A stretch of DNA of 64,000 bases from Moritella sp. 5 (lineage in GTDB: Bacteria > Pseudomonadota > Gammaproteobacteria > Enterobacterales > Moritellaceae). Positions 8,442 through 18,712 of the stretch are shown in pieces. The notes under the pieces are model-generated. The model saw nothing but the letters and a program-made list of their open reading frames with translations. It ran no database searches and was not told the DNA's origin. A program made the position numbers and the translations under genes. The DNA lies in contig NZ_CP056122.1 in NCBI RefSeq assembly GCF_018219455.1, forward strand, positions 186,001 to 250,000, given 5' to 3'. Each line of letters opens with the position of its first letter. Within the stretch, counting starts at the first letter, position 1.

Positions 8442-11276
8442 CTAAGTTTTTGCGCGTTCTAACATAGGTTTTAGAAAACGTGCAGTATGACTGTTTGGAT
8501 GTTCAGATACGGTTTCTGGTGTTCCTGCGACAAGAATCTCACCGCCGCCGCTGCCACCTTCAGGACCGAGATCGATAACCCAATCTGCTGTTTTTACTAC
8601 ATCTAGGTTATGCTCAATAATCACGATGGTATTACCGTGATCACGTAAGCGATGTAATACTTTCATGAGTAATTTAATATCATGAAAATGTAAACCTGTG
8701 GTTGGTTCATCTAAGATATACAAGGTTTGGCCGGTATCGCGTTTTGATAACTCTTTCGCTAGTTTCACGCGCTGTGCTTCACCACCGGATAAGGTGGTCG
8801 CAGACTGACCGAGGCGTATGTAAGACAGCCCTACATCCACTAAGGTTTGTAATTTACGGGCTATAGGGGGAATTGGTGCAAAGAAGGTATTAGCTTCTTC
8901 GACGGTCATATCCAATACTTCGTGAATATTTTTGCCTTTGTAGCGTACTTCTAATGTTTCACGGTTATAACGCTGGCTCTTACAGTCGTCACAAGGAACG
9001 TAAACATCTGGTAAGAAGTGCATCTCGACTTTGATTAGACCATCACCTTGGCAAGCTTCACATCGTCCGCCTTTCACGTTAAAGCTAAAGCGACCTGGTT
9101 TATAACCACGTGAACGTGCTTCTTGTGTTCCTGCAAATATCTCGCGAATAGCGGTGAAAATACCCGTATAGGTTGCTGGATTAGAACGCGGGGTTCGGCC
9201 GATTGGACTTTGATCAATATCGACTACTTTATCAAGCTGATCTAAACCTTCAATCGAGGTGTAAGGTGAAGGGACTGTCACCGTTGCGCCGTTCAATTCA
9301 ATATGCGCGATCTTAAAGAAGGTATCATTAATGAGGGTTGATTTACCTGAACCTGACACACCAGTGACACACGTCATCACGCCAATGGGAACAGATAAAT
9401 CCACATTTTTAAGGTTGTTACCGCTTGCACCTTTTAAATGAACCCATTTGTCGGTTAATGGTGTTCGTTGCGCAGGGATCTCAATGGCTTTACGACCGCT
9501 GAGGTAATCGGCGGTCAGTGAATTTTTACTTTGTAAGATATCATCAATGCTGCCTCGGGCAACGATCTCACCACCATGGACACCAGCGCCAGGACCAATA
9601 TCGAGGACATAGTCAGCCGCGCGGATCGCATCTTCATCGTGTTCAACCACTATAACGGTATTACCAAGATCACGTAGATGAATCAGGGTTTGTAATAAGC
9701 GTTCGTTATCGCGTTGGTGCAAACCGATCGAAGGTTCATCGAGCACGTACATCACGCCAACCAGACCGGCGCCAATTTGGCTAGCAAGACGAATGCGCTG
9801 TGCTTCACCGCCAGATAGCGTTTCGGCGCTGCGTTCTAGACTTAAATAATTCAGACCTACATTGACTAAGAAACCAAGACGATCACCAATTTCCTTAAGG
9901 ATCTTTTCGGCTATCTGGCCTTTTTGACCAGGTAGCGCCATTTTGGAAAAGAATTCGAATGCTTCGCCTATGGCCATATGAGACACTTCAGGTAAGGTCG
10001 TTTCTTGAATATAAACATGACGAGCTTCTTGGCGTAGACGAGAACCTGAGCAGGTTTCACAAGACTTGGTCGTTAAGTATTTACCAAGCTCTTCACGTAC
10101 CGCATTCGATTCGGTTTCTTTGTAGCGGCGTTGCATATTCGGAATGATGCCTTCGAAAGCGTGGCGGCGAACGACGATATCACCGCGATCATTCACATAG
10201 TTAAATTCAATTTCTTGTTCACCACTGCCTTGCAGAATATAACCTTGTACTTCACTGGCTAATGAATTAAATGGTTGGGTCAAATCAAACTTGTAGTGTT
10301 TCGCCAGTGAGCTGAGCATTTGGAAGTAATAAAAATTACGTTTATCCCAACCGCGGATCGCGCCACCAGAGAGGCTCAGATCAGCATTAATGATAACACG
10401 ATCGTGATCAAAGTATTGTTGGACACCAAGACCGTCACAGGTATGACAAGCACCCGCTGGATTGTTGAATGAGAAGATCCTTGGTTCAAGCTCTGCCATG
10501 CTGTAACCACAATGTGGGCAAGCAAAGTTAGCTGAAAAGACGATCGGCTCTGCATCACTCTCATCCATATCGGCAATGTAAGCGGTGCCACCTGATAGAT
10601 TTAGTGCGGTTTCAAAAGACTCGGAGAGGCGCAGCTGTAGATCATCACGTACTTTAAAGCGATCGATGACAACTTCAATGGTGTGTTTTTTATGTAGATC
10701 TAAGGTTGGCGGATCAGATAGATCACAGACTTCACCATCGATGCGCGCCCGTATATAACCTTGACTGGCTAAGCCCGCCAGTGTTTTAACATGTTCACCT
10801 TTACGTTCTTTCACGATTGGCGCGAGCAGCATAAGCTTACGCCCTGTTTCTAACTCCAGCACATGATCTACCATTTGGGTAATGGTTTGTGCCGCTAAAG
10901 GTGCATTATGAGTTGGACAGCGTGGTTCACCAACTCGAGCAAATAATAAGCGCAGGTAATCATAGATCTCGGTGATAGTACCGACTGTTGAGCGTGGGTT
11001 ATGTGACGTGGATTTTTGCTCGATAGAGATTGCCGGTGACAAACCTTCAATATGATCGACATCGGGCTTTTCCATCAAAGATAAAAACTGTCTGGCGTAG
11101 GCAGAAAGCGATTCTACATAACGGCGTTGACCTTCTGCATAAAGCGTATCAAATGCTAATGACGATTTACCCGAACCCGATAACCCTGTGATTACAATCA
11201 GCTTATCGCGAGGTAGTTCAACATTGATATCTTTAAGGTTATGGGTGCGTGCGCCCCGAACAATGATTTGATCCAT
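8442..11276 (-). CDS. uvrA: Excinuclease ABC subunit A
   Basis: UvrA is the damage-recognition ATPase of nucleotide excision repair, loading UvrB onto lesions. The 944 residues match E. coli UvrA in length and order: Walker [10 protein letters not shown] at residues 31-39, a first zinc-module (CPHCGY and CHTCDG), ABC signature [14 protein letters not shown], second Walker [10 protein letters not shown], second zinc finger (CEACQGDG and CDDC), and a second signature [12 protein letters not shown]. All nucleotide-binding motifs are intact. It begins 64 bases downstream of the wza-like stop on the same strand. Unlike the common enterobacterial arrangement it is not divergent from ssb, and I see no canonical LexA box in the short upstream gap. 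Confidence 0.98.
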   Translation of the reverse strand: MDQIIVRGARTHNLKDINVELPRDKLIVITGLSGSGKSSLAFDTLYAEGQRRYVESLSAYARQFLSLMEKPDVDHIEGLSPAISIEQKSTSHNPRSTVGTITEIYDYLRLLFARVGEPRCPTHNAPLAAQTITQMVDHVLELETGRKLMLLAPIVKERKGEHVKTLAGLASQGYIRARIDGEVCDLSDPPTLDLHKKHTIEVVIDRFKVRDDLQLRLSESFETALNLSGGTAYIADMDESDAEPIVFSANFACPHCGYSMAELEPRIFSFNNPAGACHTCDGLGVQQYFDHDRVIINADLSLSGGAIRGWDKRNFYYFQMLSSLAKHYKFDLTQPFNSLASEVQGYILQGSGEQEIEFNYVNDRGDIVVRRHAFEGIIPNMQRRYKETESNAVREELGKYLTTKSCETCSGSRLRQEARHVYIQETTLPEVSHMAIGEAFEFFSKMALPGQKGQIAEKILKEIGDRLGFLVNVGLNYLSLERSAETLSGGEAQRIRLASQIGAGLVGVMYVLDEPSIGLHQRDNERLLQTLIHLRDLGNTVIVVEHDEDAIRAADYVLDIGPGAGVHGGEIVARGSIDDILQSKNSLTADYLSGRKAIEIPAQRTPLTDKWVHLKGASGNNLKNVDLSVPIGVMTCVTGVSGSGKSTLINDTFFKIAHIELNGATVTVPSPYTSIEGLDQLDKVVDIDQSPIGRTPRSNPATYTGIFTAIREIFAGTQEARSRGYKPGRFSFNVKGGRCEACQGDGLIKVEMHFLPDVYVPCDDCKSQRYNRETLEVRYKGKNIHEVLDMTVEEANTFFAPIPPIARKLQTLVDVGLSYIRLGQSATTLSGGEAQRVKLAKELSKRDTGQTLYILDEPTTGLHFHDIKLLMKVLHRLRDHGNTIVIIEHNLDVVKTADWVIDLGPEGGSGGGEILVAGTPETVSEHPNSHTARFLKPMLERAKT

Positions 11277-11340
11277 ACATAACTCACACTACATAAAATA
11301 ATCAATCAGTATCGCATATTAGGGCTTGTTAGGCATTACT

Positions 11341-11880
11341 TTAGAAGAAACTCTCTTCAATATTAAGAATGTCGTCAGGCGCAACGTGGTCGTCAGGGGT
11401 CACCTTAAGAGTCTGGTTAAGATCGTTGTTATTCGACAGCATAATAGATTGTTTTGCTGCCCGCTCAGTGAACCCACCTGCCAGTGCGATCGCTTGATCA
11501 ACTGTTAACCCGGGCCTAAACGGGTATCCACCTGGGCGTCTTACCTCGCCTTTAATGTAAAACTGGCGGAAAGTCGCGATACTGACCATAACTTTAGGTG
11601 AGATTAAATAGGGCCCTTTTAAGCCAAGATAAATTTTTTGTTTGACCTCTGCTGGGGTCAAGCCAGCAACTTTAATTTCACCGAGGTAGGGGTAATCGAT
11701 ACTACCTGATGTATCAACTAATATAGACATGCTTAGATCTGCTTCGCCGTAGATCTTAATAGACAGTTTATCGCCAGCACCAAGTTTATAATTGTGGTGT
11801 TGTTCGTGGGCTTTAGCGGAATTCACTAACAAGACTATAAAGATGACAATAGCGCGGTGTAAATGTATGCAGCCTTTCAT
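11341..11880 (-). CDS. Short Wza-like polysaccharide export protein (poly-export plus SLBB)
   Basis: A 179-residue periplasmic or outer-membrane polysaccharide export protein. Residues 1-24 are a signal peptide without a plausible lipobox. The poly-export motif follows (YKLGAGDKLSIKIYGE, then SGSIDYPYLGEIKVAGLTPAEVKQKI), and a single SLBB domain (YIKGEVRRPGGYPFRPGLTVDQAIALAGGF). E. coli Wza is about 380 residues and a lipoprotein, so this is the short form lacking the outer-membrane helical barrel. The start at 11880 is chosen because AAAGGAG sits eight bases upstream; an ATG 18 bases earlier has no such site. It is the last gene of the export operon. Confidence 0.88.
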   Translation of the reverse strand: MKGCIHLHRAIVIFIVLLVNSAKAHEQHHNYKLGAGDKLSIKIYGEADLSMSILVDTSGSIDYPYLGEIKVAGLTPAEVKQKIYLGLKGPYLISPKVMVSIATFRQFYIKGEVRRPGGYPFRPGLTVDQAIALAGGFTERAAKQSIMLSNNNDLNQTLKVTPDDHVAPDDILNIEESFF

Positions 11881-11898
11881 TTTAAATACTCCTTTCAT

Positions 11899-13089
11899 TT
11901 AAAATACGAGGGAACTGGTTAATCCATAACTATTTTTGTCGTAGCCTAAGTGAGCTTCCGAAGATGATTTACTTTGATGTTCATAGCTAAGACCGAATGC
12001 AAGCCAATACCTTAATTGATAAGACAGCATGATGTTGATGACATTGCTTTTATCTTCACGAGCACTGTGTTGGTATGTTTCATTGAGATGCTGATAAGCT
12101 AATGAACTCGATAAATTATAACGCCAGGTGTGTTTCCAGCTTATTGACTTTCGATTTGCTTCTATACTGTCTGTTCCTGTGACGGCATTGATGATCTTTT
12201 GACTGGCATTGATGTTGAAGATGGAATATGTTTTTGGATGCCAATTAATACCAACATCCCAGCTTGGGTTAGCTTGAGATTCTCGATGCCTGTCGGAGAA
12301 ATTAATTTTCTCATAACCTATTTTTACAATACCTTGCGTTTTACCACTTATGTCCCAGTGTATACCGGTATATAACAGACTATTATTACTGTCTTTTCGA
12401 TTCGCGGAGCCTTGGTAATTGGTTACGCGGTTACTGATATCAAACAATAAATTTAAGCTAGCCCCGATGTGATAGTCAAAAACGATGCCGTAGTCATATT
12501 CGTTGAAATCAGCCATGGGTGTGTAACTCGAGTTGTCCTTGTCGTAACGTTTATTGTTAAAACTAAACCGAGGTTTGAGTCTGGCTTGTGAATATTGGCT
12601 GCCATAAATATAACTTAATGCAACTTGCTGGGTGTAAAATCTGGAGGGCGCTGTTACTTGCTTATTACCTTCTGATATTCCTGTATTGACAGCATCATGG
12701 GCAAGGTTAAATTGGTATGAAATAGCAAGCTGATGACGGCTATCCGAGGCTCTATTAAGTTCTGCTTTAATCTGGTGGTCAGTATAATTGTTCTCAGCGT
12801 TTTCACTATATAAAGCTTGCTGTCCCGTGTAGTCTAAAATGAATTTATTGTTATACTTTTGTCCTTCAATACGTAATGCTGGCATTATCTCTATTAAGTT
12901 AGAGGCCTGCTGATTATTTTTGGTGTTGGTAATATTATCGTCGTGTTTATAATTGATTGAAAGACTGGGTATTACGTTAAGTCCAAGTCCGGCACTTGTC
13001 TCTAGACTTAGCTCTGACGCGGTCACCCGCGTAATGAATAAGATTAATATAGAGGATACTGTTAGCAGTAAATTTTTTAATATTTTCAT
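11899..13089 (-). CDS. Outer-membrane beta-barrel protein of the polysaccharide export operon
   Basis: A 396-residue protein with an N-terminal signal peptide (cleavage probably after VTASE region, residue 24) and then alternating amphipathic strands rich in Tyr, Asn and Ser, ending in the C-terminal phenylalanine (TSSLVF) typical of BAM-dependent outer-membrane barrels. It resembles the 'outer membrane beta-barrel' proteins that accompany Wzc/Wza pairs in exopolysaccharide clusters. It probably provides the outer-membrane pore that the short Wza-like protein lacks (inference). It lies 18 bases upstream of the wza-like gene and 16 bases downstream of the kinase gene, indicating one operon. 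Confidence 0.82.
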   Translation of the reverse strand: MKILKNLLLTVSSILILFITRVTASELSLETSAGLGLNVIPSLSINYKHDDNITNTKNNQQASNLIEIMPALRIEGQKYNNKFILDYTGQQALYSENAENNYTDHQIKAELNRASDSRHQLAISYQFNLAHDAVNTGISEGNKQVTAPSRFYTQQVALSYIYGSQYSQARLKPRFSFNNKRYDKDNSSYTPMADFNEYDYGIVFDYHIGASLNLLFDISNRVTNYQGSANRKDSNNSLLYTGIHWDISGKTQGIVKIGYEKINFSDRHRESQANPSWDVGINWHPKTYSIFNINASQKIINAVTGTDSIEANRKSISWKHTWRYNLSSSLAYQHLNETYQHSAREDKSNVINIMLSYQLRYWLAFGLSYEHQSKSSSEAHLGYDKNSYGLTSSLVF

Positions 13090-13105
13090 TGGTTATGAAG
13101 CACGG

Positions 13106-15289
13106 CTATGAGGCCAGTGAAACGTCCTTTTGACTTTTATTGTGATACTGGTATTGGTACTGATAGCGTTTGTCATTTTTTAATGATTCTTGGTTTAGTA
13201 TAATGCCATCGGTACTGACGCCATGCTTAGCCAGTAATTCGATGGTGCTGTTGAGCTCTCCAATCTTGGAGTTGTTTACACGGGTCACGAGTATATTAAA
13301 ATCAGACTGTTGCCCAATAATTAATGCGTCACTGACTAACTGACTTGGTGGCGAATCAATAATAATATAATCATATTGCGATCTTAAAATGGTCAGGCAA
13401 CTGGAAAAACGTGTAGAGCTCAGTAAATTGGATGGGCTTTCGATTAACTCTCCTGCCGATAATACGGCTAAATTGGTTTGTTGATCACGCCATATATAGC
13501 TATTCAAACTGCCACTTTTACTGAGAATATCAGCTAATCCACGTTGGCTATGGGGGATCCCCATTTTTCTTCTTATTGACGGTCTACGTAAATCAGCCTC
13601 TAAAATAAGGGTTCTGTGGGATTGTGCTAACGCCATTGCGAGATAAATAGCGGATGTACTTTTCCCTTCGCCAACAGTGTTGGAGCTGATCATGATGACT
13701 TGTGGTTGCTTGGTTTTGGCGGATAACTGCAATGATGTACGTAAATTTTGCGCGGCTTCAAAAATTATTTTATTGCTAAGAAATAATTGCTGTGGCGATT
13801 GTTGATGGAATTTTTTATCAATCGCTTTAAAGTTGGGTAGTGAGCCAAGTAATGGCGCTGGTAGATTAGTGACATTGTCTTGATTCACAAAAAATAGCGC
13901 ATGTAGTAGAGCATGCGTGACTAACAGCATCAATGTTAATAAGATCACGAGCACTAAGATCAATGCGCGTTTGGGTTTAAAAGGGGATAAAGGCGTTTTA
14001 GCGATATTGGTGATCGTAGCTGTTGATAGGTTAAGATTGTTGGTGAGGTTTGTTTCTTTCAAACGCATTAAAAACATATTATACAGTTCGTTGCTCGAGG
14101 TTAACTCTCGGTTGAGTTCTTTATAACGTGCTTTTTGTTTTATCAGGGTGCGGTGTTCTGATTTTTTACTTTCTAATACGGCTATGACGGCGGATTCATT
14201 TTGTTCAAGTAAGCTGATATTTTTTTTAAACCCGAGTGCCAGTTGTTGTAAGGCGTTTTGGGCATTTTCTTCTGTGGCACTGAGCTGTCCATTTGCCTGG
14301 ATCATTTTGTCGTGTTGTGGACCATAGCGTTTGGATAATTCGGCGATACTGTGCCTTGCTCGGGTGTAATCATTTCTTAATTCAACTATCACTGCGTGAT
14401 TGGATAATGCCTTGATTGAGGTTGAGGTGAGCAAGTCTAAATTTTGCGCTTGGCTTATTTGTCGATATAAGGTTTGCGCACTAATTAATTCACTTCTAAT
14501 CGAGTTTAATTTAGTGGTGAGGTTCTGTAATTCTATTGCAGTGAAATTATCAATGCCACTGTCATTAATTAAGTTTTCTTGTTGGAGGAAATGAGTGAGA
14601 TTACTTTCTGCAGTATTCAAGTTATCTTTGAGCGCTTGCACCCCTTCTTTAAGCCAAAGTGATGCGGTAACTGTCTGTTGGACCCGAAAATCACGGTTGT
14701 GTTGGATGTACACATCGGCATAGGCATTAGCGATTAAAGCGGCCAATGCTGGCACGTTATGCTCATAACTGATGGTTAGTAATTGGGTGTTTTTAATGAG
14801 TGATATATTTACTGCTGATTTTATCTGGCCAATAAAAGCATGTGGGTTTATTGCCTTAGCTTTTTTTTTTGTTGGTGATATAAAATGAATGATGTTGTCG
14901 AGTATCAAGCTTAATTTACTGTTCGGTTTATCTTGTGTGTAATAAGGGTGTTGAGATAAATTGAGTTTGGTGATGACTTTTTCGGTGATCACGTCTGAAC
15001 GTAAAATTTCAATTTGAGTTTGGAAGTAATCTTTGTTGTTTATATCGCTTTGTAATAGACCTTGGATGGCGATTGGCTTCGCTTGCTGTATTTGTAATTG
15101 TAAAACTGTGTTGGCTTTATAAATAGGGGGAAGGTCAGAAATAAAAATGGCCGCAATAATGCTAATAATTGTGGTGATAACACAGATTCGTAAAAACGAA
15201 CGCCTAATTATATTAAAGAGATGCGTAAGATCAATTTCGTCTTGTCCTCCCTGTGGGTACCTATTATGTGTGTCGTATTTTTGCTCCAC
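13106..15289 (-). CDS. Polysaccharide co-polymerase with BY-kinase domain (Wzc-like tyrosine autokinase)
   Basis: A 727-residue fused chain-length determinant and bacterial tyrosine kinase. Residues 20-130 hold the Wzz domain with TM1 near 34-52. A long coiled-coil periplasmic part contains the GNVR-like helices, and TM2 lies near 440-460 (LILVLVILLTLMLLV). The cytoplasmic kinase starts near residue 525: Walker A SSNTVGEGKST, Walker A' LILEADLRRPS and Walker B YDYIIIDSPP. The C-terminus carries a Tyr cluster, YQYQYQYH, the autophosphorylation tail. It controls chain length and export of a surface polysaccharide. It is the first gene of a minus-strand operon, and no glycosyltransferase genes accompany it. 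Confidence 0.92.
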   Translation of the reverse strand: MEQKYDTHNRYPQGGQDEIDLTHLFNIIRRSFLRICVITTIISIIAAIFISDLPPIYKANTVLQLQIQQAKPIAIQGLLQSDINNKDYFQTQIEILRSDVITEKVITKLNLSQHPYYTQDKPNSKLSLILDNIIHFISPTKKKAKAINPHAFIGQIKSAVNISLIKNTQLLTISYEHNVPALAALIANAYADVYIQHNRDFRVQQTVTASLWLKEGVQALKDNLNTAESNLTHFLQQENLINDSGIDNFTAIELQNLTTKLNSIRSELISAQTLYRQISQAQNLDLLTSTSIKALSNHAVIVELRNDYTRARHSIAELSKRYGPQHDKMIQANGQLSATEENAQNALQQLALGFKKNISLLEQNESAVIAVLESKKSEHRTLIKQKARYKELNRELTSSNELYNMFLMRLKETNLTNNLNLSTATITNIAKTPLSPFKPKRALILVLVILLTLMLLVTHALLHALFFVNQDNVTNLPAPLLGSLPNFKAIDKKFHQQSPQQLFLSNKIIFEAAQNLRTSLQLSAKTKQPQVIMISSNTVGEGKSTSAIYLAMALAQSHRTLILEADLRRPSIRRKMGIPHSQRGLADILSKSGSLNSYIWRDQQTNLAVLSAGELIESPSNLLSSTRFSSCLTILRSQYDYIIIDSPPSQLVSDALIIGQQSDFNILVTRVNNSKIGELNSTIELLAKHGVSTDGIILNQESLKNDKRYQYQYQYHNKSQKDVSLAS

Positions 15290-15426
15290 TTCAGATCCTT
15301 TGAATGGTGAGCGATAGGGTTACGTATCCATACGTTTTCATTAATTAGTATTAGAAGTACCATGGTTGTAACATAAATGAAACATAACAGGTTAAGGTTG
15401 TTATAAATTTATCTAATTTTAAGTAT

Positions 15427-15454
15427 AAAAAAAGTCATATTAGATATGACTTTT
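15427..15454 (-). terminator. Terminator of the LuxR-type regulator gene
   Basis: AAAAGTCATAT (15430-15440) and ATATGACTTTT (15444-15454) form an 11-bp stem with a three-base loop. Read on the minus strand it ends in a run of seven T residues, 60 bases after the regulator's stop, so the regulator and the export operon are probably separate transcripts. Confidence 0.85.
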
Positions 15455-15514
15455 AAGTTACATTGGTCTAAGGTTTCGAGCTTAACTGTTTTTTGTTTTT
15501 AAAATTAGCTTTAA

Positions 15515-16153
15515 TTAGATAAGATTTTCTTTTGCCCATGATACTGCTTGTAGGCGATTTTTTACTTTGATCTTTTTAAATACATTATATAAATGTGACT
15601 TGATCGTGTGCTCACTGACATAAAGCGCATCGGCGATCTCTAAATTTGATGAGCCCGTCATTAGCTGACGCAAGATCTCTTGTTCACGTGTTGTGAGTTC
15701 TGGTTTTCGGTCTAGATCAACGGCTTTAGTAGAGCGGTAAATGGAGATCAATGAACTGAGTGTACGTCGTGGCATCCAGAATTCACCTTCGGTGATCTTT
15801 TGTATGCCTTTGCAAACGATATCGAGTTCATCACGCTTATTAAATACGCCGAATATCGATGGCCAAGTGGAAATGTTCTCCATTGTGGTGTCATCACTCA
15901 AATTAATCAGGGCTAAGCGAAACATACCATGGTATTGCTTTAATTTGTTTTTTAGCTGCTCTTGTGAGATTGCACTGAGATTGTCTGTATCAACGAGTAA
16001 TAATAAATTGTCATCGATTGAGATGCGCTCAACTTCGGCTACTTCACGTAACTGTTGTACGGGTATATCGAGTTTAGCTCTTAAACAAGAAACCAAAGTG
16101 GCAACTTGTAGACTCGGTTGAGACAGCAATACTACATTTGGGTAATCCGACAT
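15515..16153 (-). CDS. LuxR-type transcriptional regulator, CsgD/VpsT-like
   Basis: A 212-residue regulator with an N-terminal degenerate receiver-like domain and a C-terminal LuxR helix-turn-helix (ELTTREQEILRQLMTG, then NLEIADALYVSEHTIKSHL; residues 152-205). The receiver lacks the normal phospho-acceptor pattern. At residues 126-129 it has WMPR, close to the W[FLM][TS]R cyclic-di-GMP-binding motif of Vibrio cholerae VpsT, with Pro replacing Thr/Ser. It therefore looks like a biofilm-matrix regulator. The ATG at 16153 has AAAGGA nine bases upstream; in-frame starts at 16189, 16195 and 16207 lack such a site. It probably controls the adjacent export operon (inference). Confidence 0.88.
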   Translation of the reverse strand: MSDYPNVVLLSQPSLQVATLVSCLRAKLDIPVQQLREVAEVERISIDDNLLLLVDTDNLSAISQEQLKNKLKQYHGMFRLALINLSDDTTMENISTWPSIFGVFNKRDELDIVCKGIQKITEGEFWMPRRTLSSLISIYRSTKAVDLDRKPELTTREQEILRQLMTGSSNLEIADALYVSEHTIKSHLYNVFKKIKVKNRLQAVSWAKENLI

Positions 16154-16666
16154 ATGACTAAATCCTTTAGTTTGTGTGGTGATATCCATATCCATGCTAA
16201 ATAGCATTATAAAACGGTTAAACTTAGCTAATGACTTAATTAAAGTGTTAATTGTAATACCTAAGTTCGATACGGCTTGATACTAAAGTATTAACTTACA
16301 GTGGAAGTCGCGAGCTAATCTCTCTGGAAAATGACATATTAACCAGTTGTTAATTCACACTTAACATATCGGTGTGCTATAAATGAGTCAAGTTCGCATT
16401 TAGTTTTATCTCGACTCATACTTTATTATTTAGCTATATCAATGGTTTAATGTTGCGTTTTGTTTTAATTATCATTGTGTTAAGTATTAATTTTGGTGTT
16501 TTATTTCAACCTATTTAGTTAATTCGGTATTTTACGGTTATTTTCATTTTTTGTTAATGCTAAAGCATGGTGACGTTTATTGTGGCTGTTTTAAATGATT
16601 TTTATTTTCAGCTTAGATGATGTGTTAATATGGCGCCGTAAATATTGAGAGGTTGATGGATTAATT
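16154..16666. promoter_or_regulatory. AT-rich divergent intergenic region without genes
   Basis: About 510 bases separate the regulator and yajR starts. I see no convincing coding region. The DNA is very AT-rich, which may favour H-NS-type silencing. One 7-bp inverted repeat (ATGAGTC 16383-16389 and GACTCAT 16413-16419) is visible. The length suggests complex regulation of the LuxR gene, as for csgD and vpsT in other bacteria (inference). Confidence 0.4.
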
Positions 16667-18040
16667 ATGGATAATGTAGCTTTATCTAAATTAGAGCAAA
16701 AAACAGCAGTGTCATTAGCATTGGTATTTGGTTTAAGAATGCTGGGCTTATTTATGATCATGCCCGTTTTTGCCATTTATGGACGTGATTTGATTGGCTA
16801 TTCGCCATTGTGGGTGGGTATCGTGATCGGTGCTTATGGATTAACCCAAGCCATATTACAAATACCGATGGGACAGTTATCCGATCGGATTGGCCGCAAA
16901 CCGGTTATTATTGCGGGTTTAGGCTTATTTTGTTTAGGTAGTATTGTAGCTGGTCTCGCAGATTCGGTTTATGGCGTTGCTTTTGGACGCGTATTACAAG
17001 GCACTGGTGCTGTCGCCAGTGCGATTCTTGCGTTAGCTGCAGATATTACTCGTGAACAACAGCGACCAAAGGTCATGGCTGTGATTGGCATGTGTATCGG
17101 ACTTTCGTTTGCCTTTTCGCTGGTGGCAGGGCCTGTATTAGCGCAGTGGATTGGTCTTAAAGGCATCTTCTTTGTGACCGCAGTACTTGCCATTATCGGT
17201 ATGCTTGTTGTGCATTATATTGTGCCGAATGCAACAGCCAAAGCACCCAGAGGGGATGCGAGTACCAATCGTCATAAATTAAGAGCAATGTTACGTGATC
17301 CGCAGCTATTACGTTTAGATGCCGGTATCTTTTTGCTGCATTTAACCTTGACCGCTGTGTTTGTATCATTGCCATTTGAATTAGAATCAGCTGGGCTCGT
17401 TGGTGAGCACCACTGGTGGATATATTTCCCTGCATTACTGCTATCATTTGTATTAATGGTGCCAATGCTCATTATTGCTGCGAAGAAGAAAATGAATAAG
17501 CAATTTTTCTTATTCGCGATTGCATTGATGGGCCTTGCGCTTTGTGTGATGGGATTTGCAAATGGAAATTTGTGGCTCTTTGCACTCGCTATCGTGTTGT
17601 ATTTTACCGCATTTAACTTTTTGGAAGCCTCTTTACCTGCCATGATCTCGATGTCGGCACCGGCTGGCGCAAAAGGCTCGGCAATGGGCGTCTACTCGAC
17701 ATCACAATTTGCGGGTGCATTTTGTGGCGGTATTATGGCTGGTAGTTTGTATTCTCAATTGGGATCACAAGGTCTATTTTTTGTCATTGCCGCGGTAATG
17801 ATAGTGTGGTTTGTTATCTCTTTAGGCTTAGAAAATGTTGGTCAGGTGAAAGCTCACACCATTTCTGTGAGAATTGCCAACCAAAGAGAAGCTGAATTAA
17901 TCGCCGAAAAGCTAATATCGCTTTCCGGTATTAATGAAGCTGTAGTAGTATTAGAAGAGCAGGTTGCTTATTTAAAAGCGACTAAAGATTTTGAAATAGA
18001 CCAGGCTTTGAACCTGGTTCGTGAACAGCACAGGAGCTAG
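16667..18040 (+). CDS. yajR: Major facilitator superfamily transporter YajR
   Basis: A 457-residue MFS transporter. The motif-A loop [13 protein letters not shown] (about residues 67-80) between TM2 and TM3 and twelve hydrophobic segments are visible. After the membrane part comes a soluble C-terminal ferredoxin-like YAM domain (about residues 395-457; [20 protein letters not shown]), diagnostic of YajR. It is presumed a proton-driven drug efflux pump, but the physiological substrate is unknown. The stop is one base before the ssb start, so the two are probably co-transcribed; yajR-ssb adjacency is seen in related marine gammaproteobacteria. Confidence 0.92.
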   Translation: MDNVALSKLEQKTAVSLALVFGLRMLGLFMIMPVFAIYGRDLIGYSPLWVGIVIGAYGLTQAILQIPMGQLSDRIGRKPVIIAGLGLFCLGSIVAGLADSVYGVAFGRVLQGTGAVASAILALAADITREQQRPKVMAVIGMCIGLSFAFSLVAGPVLAQWIGLKGIFFVTAVLAIIGMLVVHYIVPNATAKAPRGDASTNRHKLRAMLRDPQLLRLDAGIFLLHLTLTAVFVSLPFELESAGLVGEHHWWIYFPALLLSFVLMVPMLIIAAKKKMNKQFFLFAIALMGLALCVMGFANGNLWLFALAIVLYFTAFNFLEASLPAMISMSAPAGAKGSAMGVYSTSQFAGAFCGGIMAGSLYSQLGSQGLFFVIAAVMIVWFVISLGLENVGQVKAHTISVRIANQREAELIAEKLISLSGINEAVVVLEEQVAYLKATKDFEIDQALNLVREQHRS

Positions 18041-18041
18041 C

Positions 18042-18677
18042 ATGGCCAGTCGTGGCGTAAATAAAGTAATTATTCTTGGTAATTTAGGTAATGATCCTGA
18101 AATCCGCTCATTTCCAAATGGTGGCGCGGTTGCCAATCTAACGATTGCGACAAGTGAATCATGGCGTGATAAGCAAACTGGTGAACAGCGCGAAAAAACT
18201 GAATGGCACCGCGTTGCGGTATTCGGTAAATTAGCTGAAATTGCGGGTGAATACTTACGTAAAGGATCTCAGGTATATATTGAAGGCGCATTACAAACAC
18301 GTAAATGGCAAGATCAAAATGGCCAAGATCGTTTTACAACAGAAGTTGTAGTACAAGGTTTTAACGGTGTAATGCAAATGATTGGTTCGCGTCAAGGCGG
18401 TCAGCAGCAGCAGGGCGGCGGTTATAATAATAGTAACCAACAGCCACAGCAACAGCAGAACCAAAATGCTGGTTGGGGTCAGCCACAACAGCCAGCAGCG
18501 GCACCACAACAACAAGGCGGTTATAACCAACAGCCACAGCAACAACAACCACAGCAACAGCAACAGCAAAGCTATGCTCCTAAACAGCAAGCTCCTGCTC
18601 CAGCGCCTCAACAGCAAGCGCCGCAGCAAGGTTTTAACGAACCGTCTGCAGACTTTGATGATGATATTCCGTTCTAG
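18042..18677 (+). CDS. ssb: Single-stranded DNA-binding protein
   Basis: SSB coats single-stranded DNA in replication, recombination and repair. Residues 1-110 are the OB fold ([22 protein letters not shown], then [32 protein letters not shown]). Residues 118-195 are an unusually Gln-rich linker made largely of CAG/CAA codons, and the C-terminus is the acidic tip DFDDDIPF that recruits partner proteins. The ATG at 18042 is chosen because AGGAG lies five bases upstream and the protein then begins MASRGVNK, the usual SSB start. Length is 211 residues against 178 in E. coli; the excess is all linker. Confidence 0.97.
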   Translation: MASRGVNKVIILGNLGNDPEIRSFPNGGAVANLTIATSESWRDKQTGEQREKTEWHRVAVFGKLAEIAGEYLRKGSQVYIEGALQTRKWQDQNGQDRFTTEVVVQGFNGVMQMIGSRQGGQQQQGGGYNNSNQQPQQQQNQNAGWGQPQQPAAAPQQQGGYNQQPQQQQPQQQQQQSYAPKQQAPAPAPQQQAPQQGFNEPSADFDDDIPF

Positions 18678-18712
18678 CATAGTCATTACTTGATTGCTTA
18701 AACAGATATATA

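Noticed and set aside
11277-11340. LexA box before uvrA
   Set aside because: The candidate lacks the CAG half-site at the required 10-base spacing.
18291-18693. Open frames within ssb (minus strand Leu-rich; plus strand Asn/Ser/Gln-rich)
   Set aside because: Both are produced by the CAG/CAA repeats of the Gln-rich linker and have no ribosome-binding site or family resemblance.
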